Of a stretch of 64,000 nt of DNA, positions 7,740 through 15,149 are shown one piece after another. Positions within the stretch are counted from its first letter, which is position 1. Every line of letters starts with the position of its first letter. Where the stretch lies: assembly GCA_014647935.1 (NCBI GenBank), contig BMQD01000004.1, positions 206,155-270,154 of the forward strand, read 5' to 3'. Origin of the DNA: Planomonospora parontospora (lineage in GTDB: Bacteria > Actinomycetota > Actinomycetes > Streptosporangiales > Streptosporangiaceae). Made by a program: the position numbers and the translations under genes. The notes below the pieces were generated by a model. That model was given only the letters and a program-made list of their open reading frames with translations. It was not told the DNA's origin and did not search any database.

Positions 7740-9908
7740 GTGATCACAGCGGCGCGCATCGCCTGGGCGGCCTGCGCCCTGACGCTGGCCCTGATCGCGT
7801 GCGCCGCGGTCCTGGCCGGGCTCAACGGCTACGAGCCGATCACCCAGAGCCACCTGCTGCTCAACGTGGCGTGCGCGCTGGCGGGCGGACTGATCGGGGC
7901 GCACCGGCCGGGGCATCCGGTGGGCCGGCTGCTGGCGCTCAGCGCGCTCTGCTTCGCCCTCCTGGAATCCTGCGGCGAGTACGCCGTCTACGGCGCGCTC
8001 ACCCGCCCGGCCGCCTCTCCCGGCCAGGGTCCCCTCCCCCTCCCCGAGGCCATGGCCTGGCCGCAGACCTGGCTGTGGATCCCGGCCAACTTCTCCCTCG
8101 CCCTGGTCCCCCTCTTCTTCCCCGGCGACGCGCCGCCCTCGCCCCGATGGCGGCCGTTCGTGCGGGCGGTGGTCGCCGTGGCGGCGGCGGGCGCGGCGGT
8201 GAACGCCCTGCGCCCCGGGACGAACGAGCAGGTCGGCCCCGGTCCCGGAGTGCCGAACCCGCTCGGGGTCGCGGTGATGGCCGGGCCCGCCCAGGTCATG
8301 GAGACGGCGCTGGTGGTCCTGCTGGCGGTGGTCTTCGCCGCCGGGGGGATCGACCTGCTGGTGCGGGCGCTGCGCAGCACCGGCCGGCAGCGCGCGCAGC
8401 TCAAGTGGCTGGCCTACGCGGTCGCGCTCAGCCTGCTGGCCGCCCACGCGCGGCTGGCCGCGGGGCTGGCCGACGACGACCCCCGGCATGTCTACCCGCC
8501 GGTCCACTCGCCCTGGGAACTGGTCGGCGCGCTGGCCACGGCGCTCATCCCCGTCGCGATCTGCATCGCGATCCTGCGCCACCGGCTGTTCGACATCGAC
8601 CTGGTCGTCAACAGGACCCTGGTCTACGCGCTGCTGTCGGGCTGCGTGACCGGCGGCTACGTCCTGGTGGTCGGCTACCTCGGCGCGGTCCTCCCCTCGG
8701 CCGGCCTGCCGGCCTCCGTGCTGGCCGCCGGCCTGGTGGCCCTCGCCTTCGCCCCGCTCCGGCAGCGCCTGCAGAGCTGGATCAACCTGCTGATGTACGG
8801 CGAGCGGGACGACCCCTACGCGGCGCTCACCCGCCTGGGCCGCCGCCTGGAGGCCAGCGGGGCGCCGGACGCGGTGCTGCCCGGGGTCGCGCGCTCGGTG
8901 GCCGAGGCCCTGCGCCTGCCGTACGCGGCGGTGGAGACGGCCGACGGCGAGCGCCACGCCTGGGCGTCCGCAGGGGAGGGTGTTCCGGGCGGAGCGGTAC
9001 GGCTGCCGCTGACCTATGACGGTGCGCGGGTCGGTGATCTCGTCCTGTCCCCGCGGCCGGGCGAGAGCGGCTTCGGCCCGCATGACCTGCGGGTCCTGTC
9101 CGACCTGGCCCGGCAGGTGGCGGTGGCCGCGCACGCCGTACGGCTCTCCGCCGACCTGCGCCGCTCGCGGGAGCGGCTGGTGATGGCCCGCGAGGAGGAG
9201 CGCCGCCGCCTCCGGCGCGACCTGCACGACGGACTCGGCCCCACGCTGGCCGCGCTCACCATGCGGGCGGAGGCCGCGCACGACCTGGTCACCGACGAGC
9301 GCGCCCGGGACCTGCTGGCCGGCCTCGTCCGGGACGCCGAGGCGGCGACGGCCGACGTGCGCACGATCGTGGACGGGCTGCGCCCGCCCGCGCTCGACTC
9401 CCTCGGCCTGCTCGGCGCGTTGCGCGCCCACGCCGCCCGGCAGCCGCCCGGCCTGCGGGTGACCGTCGAGGCTCCGGACGAGCTCCCGCCGCTGCCCGCC
9501 GCCACCGAGGTCGCGGCCTACCGCGTCGCGGCCGAGGCGCTGGCCAACGTCGGCCGGCACGCGGGCGCCGCCGGTGCGGAACTGCGGATCTCGGTGGCCG
9601 GGGACAGCCTCGTGCTGGAGGTCCTCGACGACGGCGGCGGCGTGCGGCCCGCCGTACCGGGGCCGGACGCCCCGCCGGGCGCCTCGTCGAAGGCGTGGCG
9701 GGAAGGCGGGCGTGAAGGCGCCGGGCGGGAGGGCGTAGGACCGAAGGGCGCCGGGCGGGGGACCGCGGGGCGGGAGGGCGTCGGGCTCGTCTCGATGCGG
9801 GAGCGGGCCGCGGAGCTGGGAGGATCGTGCACGGTGGAGGAGCGCGCGGAAGGCGGGACCCGGGTCAGGGTCGTGCTGCCCGCGCGGGAGGAAGGGAGGC
9901 GGCGGTGA
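7740..9908 (+). CDS. Membrane sensor histidine kinase, NarL/DesK-type (HisKA_3)
   Basis: 722 residues. Several transmembrane helices fill roughly the first 330 residues (for example ARIAWAACALTLALIACAAVLAG), then a GAF-like region, the dimerisation/phospho-acceptor helix EEERRRLRRDLHDGLGPTLA with His496, and a HATPase_c domain with EALANVGRHA and LEVLDDGGGV. Between the last two nucleotide-binding loops there is an unusual run of about 40 residues of GREG-type repeats (9700-9780). GTG 7740 follows GGAGGAG; an earlier start at 7665 lacks a site. The stop overlaps the response-regulator start (GTGA), so the two form a co-translated system. The signal sensed is unknown. Confidence 0.9.
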   Translation: MITAARIAWAACALTLALIACAAVLAGLNGYEPITQSHLLLNVACALAGGLIGAHRPGHPVGRLLALSALCFALLESCGEYAVYGALTRPAASPGQGPLPLPEAMAWPQTWLWIPANFSLALVPLFFPGDAPPSPRWRPFVRAVVAVAAAGAAVNALRPGTNEQVGPGPGVPNPLGVAVMAGPAQVMETALVVLLAVVFAAGGIDLLVRALRSTGRQRAQLKWLAYAVALSLLAAHARLAAGLADDDPRHVYPPVHSPWELVGALATALIPVAICIAILRHRLFDIDLVVNRTLVYALLSGCVTGGYVLVVGYLGAVLPSAGLPASVLAAGLVALAFAPLRQRLQSWINLLMYGERDDPYAALTRLGRRLEASGAPDAVLPGVARSVAEALRLPYAAVETADGERHAWASAGEGVPGGAVRLPLTYDGARVGDLVLSPRPGESGFGPHDLRVLSDLARQVAVAAHAVRLSADLRRSRERLVMAREEERRRLRRDLHDGLGPTLAALTMRAEAAHDLVTDERARDLLAGLVRDAEAATADVRTIVDGLRPPALDSLGLLGALRAHAARQPPGLRVTVEAPDELPPLPAATEVAAYRVAAEALANVGRHAGAAGAELRISVAGDSLVLEVLDDGGGVRPAVPGPDAPPGASSKAWREGGREGAGREGVGPKGAGRGTAGREGVGLVSMRERAAELGGSCTVEERAEGGTRVRVVLPAREEGRRR

Positions 9909-10534
9909 TCCGGATCCTGCTGGTCGACGACCACGCCGGGTTCCGGGCCGGGCTACGGGCCCTGCTCTCGGCCGCCGAGGGGATCGAGGTCGCCGACGAG
10001 GCCGCGAGCGGCGAGCAGGCGCTGGCCCTGGTCGGGCGGGCGCAGCCGGACGTGGTCCTCATGGACCTGGCGATGCCCGGCATGGGAGGGGTCGCCGCGA
10101 CCGAGCGGCTGACCCGCGACCACCCGCACGTCCGGGTGGTCGTGCTCAGCATGTCGGACGACGACGACTCGGTGTTCGCCGCCATGCGGGCCGGAGCCCG
10201 CGGCTACGTCCTCAAGGGCGCCCGCAAGGCGGAGCTGGTCCGGTCGGTGCAGGCGGCGGCCGAGGGCGAGGCGATCTTCAGCCCCGCCATCGCCGCCCGG
10301 ATGACGGCCTACTTCGCCGAGCGCGAGCGGAGCGAGCCGGCGCTGCCCGAGCTGACCCGCCGGGAGCGGGAGATCCTCGCCCTGGTGGCCGAGCACCTCA
10401 CCAACCCGCAGATCGCGGCCCGGCTCGGACTGAGCCAGAAGACCGTGCGCAATCACGTCTCGGCGGTCTTCGCCAAGCTCCAGGTGGCCGACCGGGCCCA
10501 GGCGATCATGCGGGCACGGGAGGCCGGGCTGTGA
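9905..10534 (+). CDS. LuxR/NarL-family response regulator
   Basis: 209 residues. The receiver domain starts at the first residues (IRILLVDDHAGFR) with phospho-acceptor Asp54 in VVLMDLAMPGM and the conserved Lys in YVLKGAR. The C-terminal LuxR helix-turn-helix is LTRREREILALVAEHLTNPQIAARL then KTVRNHVSAVFAKL. It overlaps the kinase stop by GTGA, so it is its cognate partner and presumably a DNA-binding regulator activated by phosphotransfer. The 3' end overlaps the convergent membrane-protein gene by 29 bp. Targets unknown. Confidence 0.93.
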   Translation: MIRILLVDDHAGFRAGLRALLSAAEGIEVADEAASGEQALALVGRAQPDVVLMDLAMPGMGGVAATERLTRDHPHVRVVVLSMSDDDDSVFAAMRAGARGYVLKGARKAELVRSVQAAAEGEAIFSPAIAARMTAYFAERERSEPALPELTRREREILALVAEHLTNPQIAARLGLSQKTVRNHVSAVFAKLQVADRAQAIMRAREAGL

Positions 10535-11180
10535 GCTCCGGCCGGTCCCACTCCGCCTGGGGCGCGCGCAGCACGCGGAGCCCGATCCAGCCGTAGGCCG
10601 CCAGTTGGAACAGCGCACCGACGGACTGCACGGCGGGCGGCCGGTCCATGGTCGCGAACGGCACGACCGTGCCGGCGAGCGCCGCGACCGGCACCCACCA
10701 GGGCGCGTACCTCGTCGCGGCCAGCCCGATGAGGAGCGTGAACAGTCCGACGTGGGCGAGGAAGGCGGGCAGCAGCATGCCGTACAGGAATCCGGGCAGT
10801 TCGCCCGCGCGGGCGGTCACCTGCTCGGCCTGCGCGGCGGGCAGGGTCTGCGCGAGCGCCAGGTCGTAGAAGTCGGTGGTGAACAGGGTCAGCGCGTGCC
10901 CGGCGCCGATCAGCCCGAGCGCCGCGCCGATGCCGCCGGTCCGGGGTGCGCGGTGCTTGAGCAGGTGGGCCAGGCCCAGGACGACGGGGATGAAGGCGAG
11001 CGCCGCCCAGAGGTAGAGCAGGGCGCTGACCTGTACGGCCCCCGGGCTCTCCCGGAAGATCCCGGGATCGTGCTCGGCGCCCGGGGGCGAGGTCAGGAAG
11101 GCCAGGAAGAGCAGTACCGGCCAGCCGAGCAGGGCGGTTCCGGCGACCACCCGGCGGAACGAGTCAGGATTTTTCAGCAT
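10506..11180 (-). CDS. Integral membrane protein, DUF4386-like
   Basis: 224 residues with about six hydrophobic helices (e.g. VVAGTALLGWPVLLFLAFL, ALLYLWAALAFIPVVLGLAHLL, FLAHVGLFTLLIGLAA, LFQLAAYGWIGLRVL). The length and the helix pattern with a conserved-looking extracellular loop resemble the DUF4386 family of uncharacterised actinobacterial membrane proteins, but this is pattern memory and no catalytic motif is visible. It converges on the response-regulator gene with a 29-bp overlap and reads away from the neighbouring SDR promoter. No function is proposed. Confidence 0.7.
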   Translation of the reverse strand: MLKNPDSFRRVVAGTALLGWPVLLFLAFLTSPPGAEHDPGIFRESPGAVQVSALLYLWAALAFIPVVLGLAHLLKHRAPRTGGIGAALGLIGAGHALTLFTTDFYDLALAQTLPAAQAEQVTARAGELPGFLYGMLLPAFLAHVGLFTLLIGLAATRYAPWWVPVAALAGTVVPFATMDRPPAVQSVGALFQLAAYGWIGLRVLRAPQAEWDRPELTARPPVPA

Positions 11181-11235
11181 GTGGCGGAGTCAACCCGCCC
11201 GCCGTCCCGGTCCACCTGAGTGGTTGTCCGGCCCG

Positions 11236-11255
11236 CCCGGGAGGAATGTCCCGGG
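11236..11255. terminator. Hairpin downstream of the SDR-type gene
   Basis: CCCGGGA and TCCCGGG flank the loop GGAATG, lying about 80 bp past the stop of the NAD(P)-binding protein gene and upstream of the next minus-strand gene. No T-tract. It is a candidate transcription end. Confidence 0.4.
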
Positions 11256-11334
11256 GGGCCGACGTGTCCCGCGGACCCTCGCCCCCGGGTTCCCGTCGTC
11301 ACCGGAGGGGGCGGGGTGGCCCAGCAGGGGCGGC

Positions 11335-11958
11335 TCAGTAGGCGACGGTGATGCGGCGGCCGACGGCCTGGGCGGTCTCCAGCTCGTCCACCAGGGCCAC
11401 GGCGTAGTCCTCGGCGCTGATGAGGCTCCTGCCGTCGGCGTCGGCGAGCACCTGGTCGCCGCCCCGGCGGTAGGAGCCGGTGCGCTCACCCGGCTCGATC
11501 ACGATCGCGGGTGAGACGTAGGTCCACTCCAGGTCACCGGCCTGAGCGCGGACCAGCTCCAGCAGCTCGGCCTGGGCCAGCGCCTCGCCCTTGTAGACGG
11601 CGGGGAATTCGGGGGTGTCGACGAGCCGGACACCCGGCGCCGCCTCCAGGCTGCCCGCGCCTCCGACGACCACCAGGCGGCGCACCCCGGCCTTGCGCAG
11701 TCCCTCCAGCACCCCGCGCCCGGCGGCGAGCAGCGGGGCCGACGGCTCCGAGCCGTCGCGCGGCGGGGCGATCGCCAGGACCACGGCGTCGTGGCCGGCG
11801 GCGAGCTCGGCGACGGCCGAGGAGTCGCCCGCGTCCGCGCTGCGGGTCCCCGCCGCGCCGCTCCGGGTCACCCCGGTGACCTCGTGCCCGCGGTCCCGGG
11901 CCTCGGCCGCGATCCGGCTCCCGATCACGCCGGTGGCGCCGATCAGCAGAATCCTCAT
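11335..11958 (-). CDS. NAD(P)-binding atypical SDR (NmrA/YwnB-like epimerase fold)
   Basis: 207 residues. The Rossmann N-terminus MRILLIGATGVIGSRIAAEA carries the GxxGxxG NAD(P) motif of atypical short-chain dehydrogenases, followed by VTRSG and VVVGGAGSLE. There is no YxxxK catalytic pair, as in NmrA/YwnB-like members, which often act as redox sensors or reductases. It is transcribed divergently from an HxlR-type regulator across an 80-bp gap containing a perfect palindrome. HxlR regulators frequently control an adjacent quinone or redox gene, so induction by electrophiles is a reasonable guess. Confidence 0.88.
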   Translation of the reverse strand: MRILLIGATGVIGSRIAAEARDRGHEVTGVTRSGAAGTRSADAGDSSAVAELAAGHDAVVLAIAPPRDGSEPSAPLLAAGRGVLEGLRKAGVRRLVVVGGAGSLEAAPGVRLVDTPEFPAVYKGEALAQAELLELVRAQAGDLEWTYVSPAIVIEPGERTGSYRRGGDQVLADADGRSLISAEDYAVALVDELETAQAVGRRITVAY

Positions 11959-11994
11959 GACACAACCTCCCGTGGAGTCATCGTGGACTCGACG

Positions 11995-12009
11995 GTATCC
12001 ATCGGATAC
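11995..12009. promoter_or_regulatory. Palindromic operator candidate between SDR and HxlR genes
   Basis: GTATCC-ATC-GGATAC is a perfect 6+6 inverted repeat in the 80-bp divergent promoter region. HxlR-family proteins bind such short dyads next to their own gene, so this is the best candidate site for the adjacent regulator to control both genes. Binding is inferred only. Confidence 0.55.
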
Positions 12010-12038
12010 TGGTTACTTCAACGTGCCCTTGGTACCCT

Positions 12039-12398
12039 ATGGAAACCATGATGAACGGCGACGCCTTCGACCCCGACTGCCCGACCCGCCTGATCCTCGA
12101 CCGCATCGGCGACAAGTGGTCCGTGCTGGTCGTGCTGAGCCTGCGCGGCGGCCCGCGGCGGTTCACCGAGCTGCGCGACGCGATCGGCGGCGTCACCCCC
12201 AAGGTCCTCACCCAGACCCTGCGCGCGATGGCCCGCGACGGCCTGCTGACCCGGCACGTCTTCGCCGAGGTCCCGCCGCGCGTGGAGTACGAGCTCACCC
12301 CGCTCGGGCAGTCGCTGCACGCCCCCATCCAGGCCGTCGCCGACTGGGCCGAGAGCCACGTGAACGAGGTCATGGCCGCCCGCCAGGCCGCCGGCTGA
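12039..12398 (+). CDS. HxlR-family winged-helix transcriptional regulator
   Basis: 119 residues, the usual HxlR length. The family core is intact: CPTRLILDRIGDKWSVLVVLSL, then GPRRFTELRDAIGGVTPKVLTQTLRAMARDGLLTR and the wing VPPRVEYELTPLG. HxlR proteins bind DNA as dimers; many sense reactive electrophiles through a Cys in this N-terminal region, and a Cys is present here before PTRLIL. Three in-frame ATGs (12039, 12048, 12051) leave the exact start open. It is divergent from the SDR gene and probably regulates it. Confidence 0.93.
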   Translation: METMMNGDAFDPDCPTRLILDRIGDKWSVLVVLSLRGGPRRFTELRDAIGGVTPKVLTQTLRAMARDGLLTRHVFAEVPPRVEYELTPLGQSLHAPIQAVADWAESHVNEVMAARQAAG

Positions 12399-12432
12399 CC
12401 ATGGCGAGGCCCGGGAAACCCGACGGCCCGGT

Positions 12433-12464
12433 GGTGGGACGACCGGCGCGACGGGCGTCCCACC
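12433..12464. terminator. Bidirectional terminator hairpin between HxlR and GH114-like genes
   Basis: GGTGGGACG pairs with CGTCCCACC (9 bp, 14-nt GC-rich loop) in the 79-bp gap between two convergent genes. Position and symmetry fit a shared terminator. Confidence 0.6.
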
Positions 12465-12477
12465 GGCGGGCGCCGGA

Positions 12478-13338
12478 TCAGCAGGCGTCGTAGACGTAGT
12501 TGCGCTGGCCGGCCTTGCGCAGCGGCACGTCGCGCAGCATCACCGACAGGCGTGAGCCGAACCGCTTGCAGGTCTTCGTGAAGTCCGCCCGCCGGTACTC
12601 GACGACGATCACGTTGGAGCCGTACTCGCCGACGTAGGTGCCGCACTCGTCGTAGCGGCCGCACTCCTCGGCCACCGCGAAGTCGAAGCCCGCCTTCCGG
12701 CCCGCCGCGACGATCTCGGCCGAGTTCTTCTGCGCGATCGCCAGGCCCTCGGCGTGGGCGGCCTCGATGAGCAGCCCGGCGAACGCCAGCGCGTGCTCCT
12801 GCTTCACCAGCCCGCCCGAGCGGGAGAAGGTGTCCAGGTTGTCGATCTCGACGGCGTCGTAGCCCTTGTCCGCGCAGCTGGCGATCCAGCCGCCGACGAT
12901 CCCGGCGAGGGCGGCGCGCTTGGCCGGGGTCCGGACGTCGAGCAGCAGCTCGCCCCACTCCTCGTCCTCGACGTGGGCGCCGCCCGCGTCCTTGAGCAGG
13001 AGGTCGTCGTGGGTCCGCTTCCACCAGGCGGTCTCGTCCGGCTGGGTCTGGAAGCCGTTGACGTAGCAGATGTTGTAGAGACCGGCGGCCGGGGCCTCGG
13101 TCCGGTCGCGCGAGACGATCCGCGTCCCGGCGGGCGGGGTGTACCCGCCGCCGAGCTGGTAGTCGGCCTTGGCGTTCGCCGGCGGGAGGACGGGCGCGGG
13201 GGCCACAGCGAGGGTCACAGCGGCCCCCGCCGTACCGGTGGAGAGCGCGGCGCCGAGGAGGGCCGCGGTCGCGGCCAGGAGCGCGGAGCTCCGGCGGAGG
13301 CGGTGCGTCGGACGCGTCGTCGCTCGGGGGAAGGGCAC
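12478..13338 (-). CDS. Secreted GH114-type endo-alpha-1,4-polygalactosaminidase-like protein
   Basis: 286 residues. GTG 13338 was chosen because AGGAGA lies 9 nt upstream and it places the signal peptide (THRLRRSSALLAATAALLGAALSTGTAGA) at the N-terminus. The mature part is a TIM-barrel typical of GH114: YNICYVNGFQTQPDE, then a block ending KGYDAVEIDNLDTF with the acidic catalytic-type residues, then GLAIAQKNSAEI and FAVAEECGRYDEC. Such proteins degrade galactosamine-containing exopolysaccharides. Paired cysteines suggest an extracytoplasmic location. It could act on the cell's own or a competitor's matrix. Confidence 0.82.
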   Translation of the reverse strand: MPFPRATTRPTHRLRRSSALLAATAALLGAALSTGTAGAAVTLAVAPAPVLPPANAKADYQLGGGYTPPAGTRIVSRDRTEAPAAGLYNICYVNGFQTQPDETAWWKRTHDDLLLKDAGGAHVEDEEWGELLLDVRTPAKRAALAGIVGGWIASCADKGYDAVEIDNLDTFSRSGGLVKQEHALAFAGLLIEAAHAEGLAIAQKNSAEIVAAGRKAGFDFAVAEECGRYDECGTYVGEYGSNVIVVEYRRADFTKTCKRFGSRLSVMLRDVPLRKAGQRNYVYDAC

Positions 13339-13622
13339 GAAGAGGTTCTCCTGTACGGCTCGGCGCCCGCCCCGCGCCCCGCACGGCGGGCATGCCGGAG
13401 GGCCGGTGGCCGGACGCGGACGGATCCACTCCGCTTCCGGCCGGGGAGGCCGGCCGGAAGCGGCCATCAGGTGCGGCAGCACGCTAACAGACGGACGCCT
13501 TACCGGCCCGCCCGATTCACCACTTTTAAACGTCTTATAAGGATATACATATTGTAATTATCCGATAACATATCGCTGAACGTGCACATCCCGCCTTCTC
13601 GCAGTTGCCGCTCGGCTTGGCC
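13339..13622. other. AT-rich promoter region upstream of the GH114-like gene
   Basis: The segment 13525-13575 is strikingly AT-rich for this genome and holds short dyads (CGATA-ACA-TATCG at 13563-13575; GGATA at 13541 with TATCC at 13559). It is the only space for the promoter of the secreted glycosidase. No coding potential was seen. Confidence 0.45.
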
Positions 13623-15085
13623 TCAGCCGTACAGCACGGGCAGGTCCACGAGGAGCACGCGGTCGTCCCCTCGAGCGGCCGAGGTGAGGTCGGCGTCGAA
13701 GCCCGCACCGCTGTAGCAGGCCAGGACGGTGCGGGAGGTGTCGTAGCCCTTCGCGGCGAGCAGGTCCCGGGCTCTCCGCAGGCGCTGCAGGTGCCTGACT
13801 CCCATGACCTTGTCCCACTTCGCCTCCCCCAGGGAACGCACCGCGCGGGCCTCGTTCGGGTAGGCGGGGCCGAGGACGGCGACGTCCACCTGGATCTGCT
13901 TCCTGGTGGACGGGTCCACGACGGTGCCCGCCGCGACCTCGCCCACCCCGCCCTCGAAGACCTCGCGCGCGTGGCGGGTCGCGAACTCCCGGCAGAGGAC
14001 CTCGAAGTACGGCCCCATGACCTTGGAGAGGAAGCGCTGCCGGGACCGCTCCCACACCTCCTGTGCGTGGCCCAGCCCCAGGTCGGTCTATTCGGGGCGC
14101 ATGACGGCCTGGTAGAAGGAGATCAGCGGTTCGGTGATCCTGTACTGCGAGGCGGACTTGAACGCGTCCTTCTCCTTCGCCAGGAGCCCGCAGTCCTCCA
14201 GCACGTTGATCGGGTGGGCGATGTCAGATGACTTGTAGCCGATGTGACCCGCGATCCCGCCCCACGTGCCGTTCCCCTCGGCGACCGCGGCCAGGACCGA
14301 GTGGTAGAGCGCCGGGTCCCGGATATCCGCCTCCTCGGCCAGCAGGTAGCGTCCCTCCCGGAAGAGGGAGGTGCGGCGGTTGAGGACCGTACGGACCACC
14401 CAGCCGTCGAAGTCCTCCAGCGCGGCGGGGAGGTCGCCGGCCGTGAACTCGTCTCGGTAAGCGGGGGTCCCGCCCACGATCGCGTGCACCAGCGCGGCCA
14501 GCCGGGGGTCGGAGATCCCCAGAACTCCGCGGCCTCGCGGAAGCCCAGCGGCTGGACGAGCAGCTCCAGCCGGGCGCGTCCCCGCAGCGGAGCCTGACCT
14601 GACAGGATCTTCCCCATCACGGAGAGCGCGGAACCGCAGATCAGCACCCGGGCGAGGCTGCTCCCCCGGTGGGTCCGCCCGCGCAGGTCGATCTCCTGCT
14701 TGAGGATGGACGGCAGCGCGGGCTCGGCCTTCATCAGGTAGGGGAACTCGTCGATGATCAGCGGGAGCGGCCGGTCCTTCGGGAGCGAGAAGAAGAACGC
14801 CAGCGCGTCCCGCCAGTCCGCGAAGGGATAACCCACCGGCGATCCCGAGTATCCGGCCATGGCCATGCCGAAGAGCCGGAGCAGCTCGATGCTCGTCCCC
14901 TCGGTCGCCTCGAAGTAGAAGCCGCCCGCCTGCTCGGCGAGCGCCTTGAGCAGGAACGTCTTTCCCTGCCGGCGCCGGCCGCCGACCACGCCGAACGCCA
15001 CCTCGGCCTGCGTGCCCGCGGCGAAGGAGGCCAGGGACTCCCACTCCCACTCGCGACCGAAGACGTGGTCCGGCTTCTCGACCAC
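13623..15085 (-). pseudogene. Broken DUF234-type AAA ATPase (archaeal ATPase/DUF234 fusion)
   Basis: The three parts together cover one full-length protein. Part one starts at GTG 15085 with Walker A GGRRRQGKTFLL, Walker B PLIIDEFPYL and a sensor block VLICGSAL. The match then continues in another frame from about 14520: AEFWG is followed by ISDPRLAALVHAIVGG only if one base is restored in the CCCC run at 14517-14520. The second part ends at an amber codon (14088-14090) where homologues have Trp (QAVMRPE-W-TDL); the same frame then continues through EVWERSRQRFLSKVMGPYFE and the C-terminal nuclease-like block GEAKWDKVMGVRHL. Two independent lesions make a pseudogene more likely than a sequencing slip. 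Confidence 0.85.
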
Positions 15086-15102
15086 GGATGCCCCCGCACA
15101 TC

Positions 15103-15135
15103 ACTGAAGTACAGGCCAGTGGACTGTACTGCAGT
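15103..15135. promoter_or_regulatory. 33-bp near-perfect palindrome upstream of the broken ATPase gene
   Basis: ACTGAAGTACAGGCC, spacer AGT, GGACTGTACTGCAGT: the 15-base arms match at 13 of 15 positions. It lies in the 64-bp gap between the 3' end of the acetoacetyl-CoA synthetase gene and the start of the DUF234 pseudogene. It could be an operator for the latter or a terminator hairpin for the former; there is no T-tract. Confidence 0.6.
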
Positions 15136-15149
15136 ATTGTGCGGCCGTC

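Noticed and set aside
10605-11219. Plus-strand 204-codon frame antisense to the DUF4386-like gene
   Set aside because: It is a composition shadow (Gly/Arg/Gln-rich), whereas the minus strand gives clear transmembrane helices.
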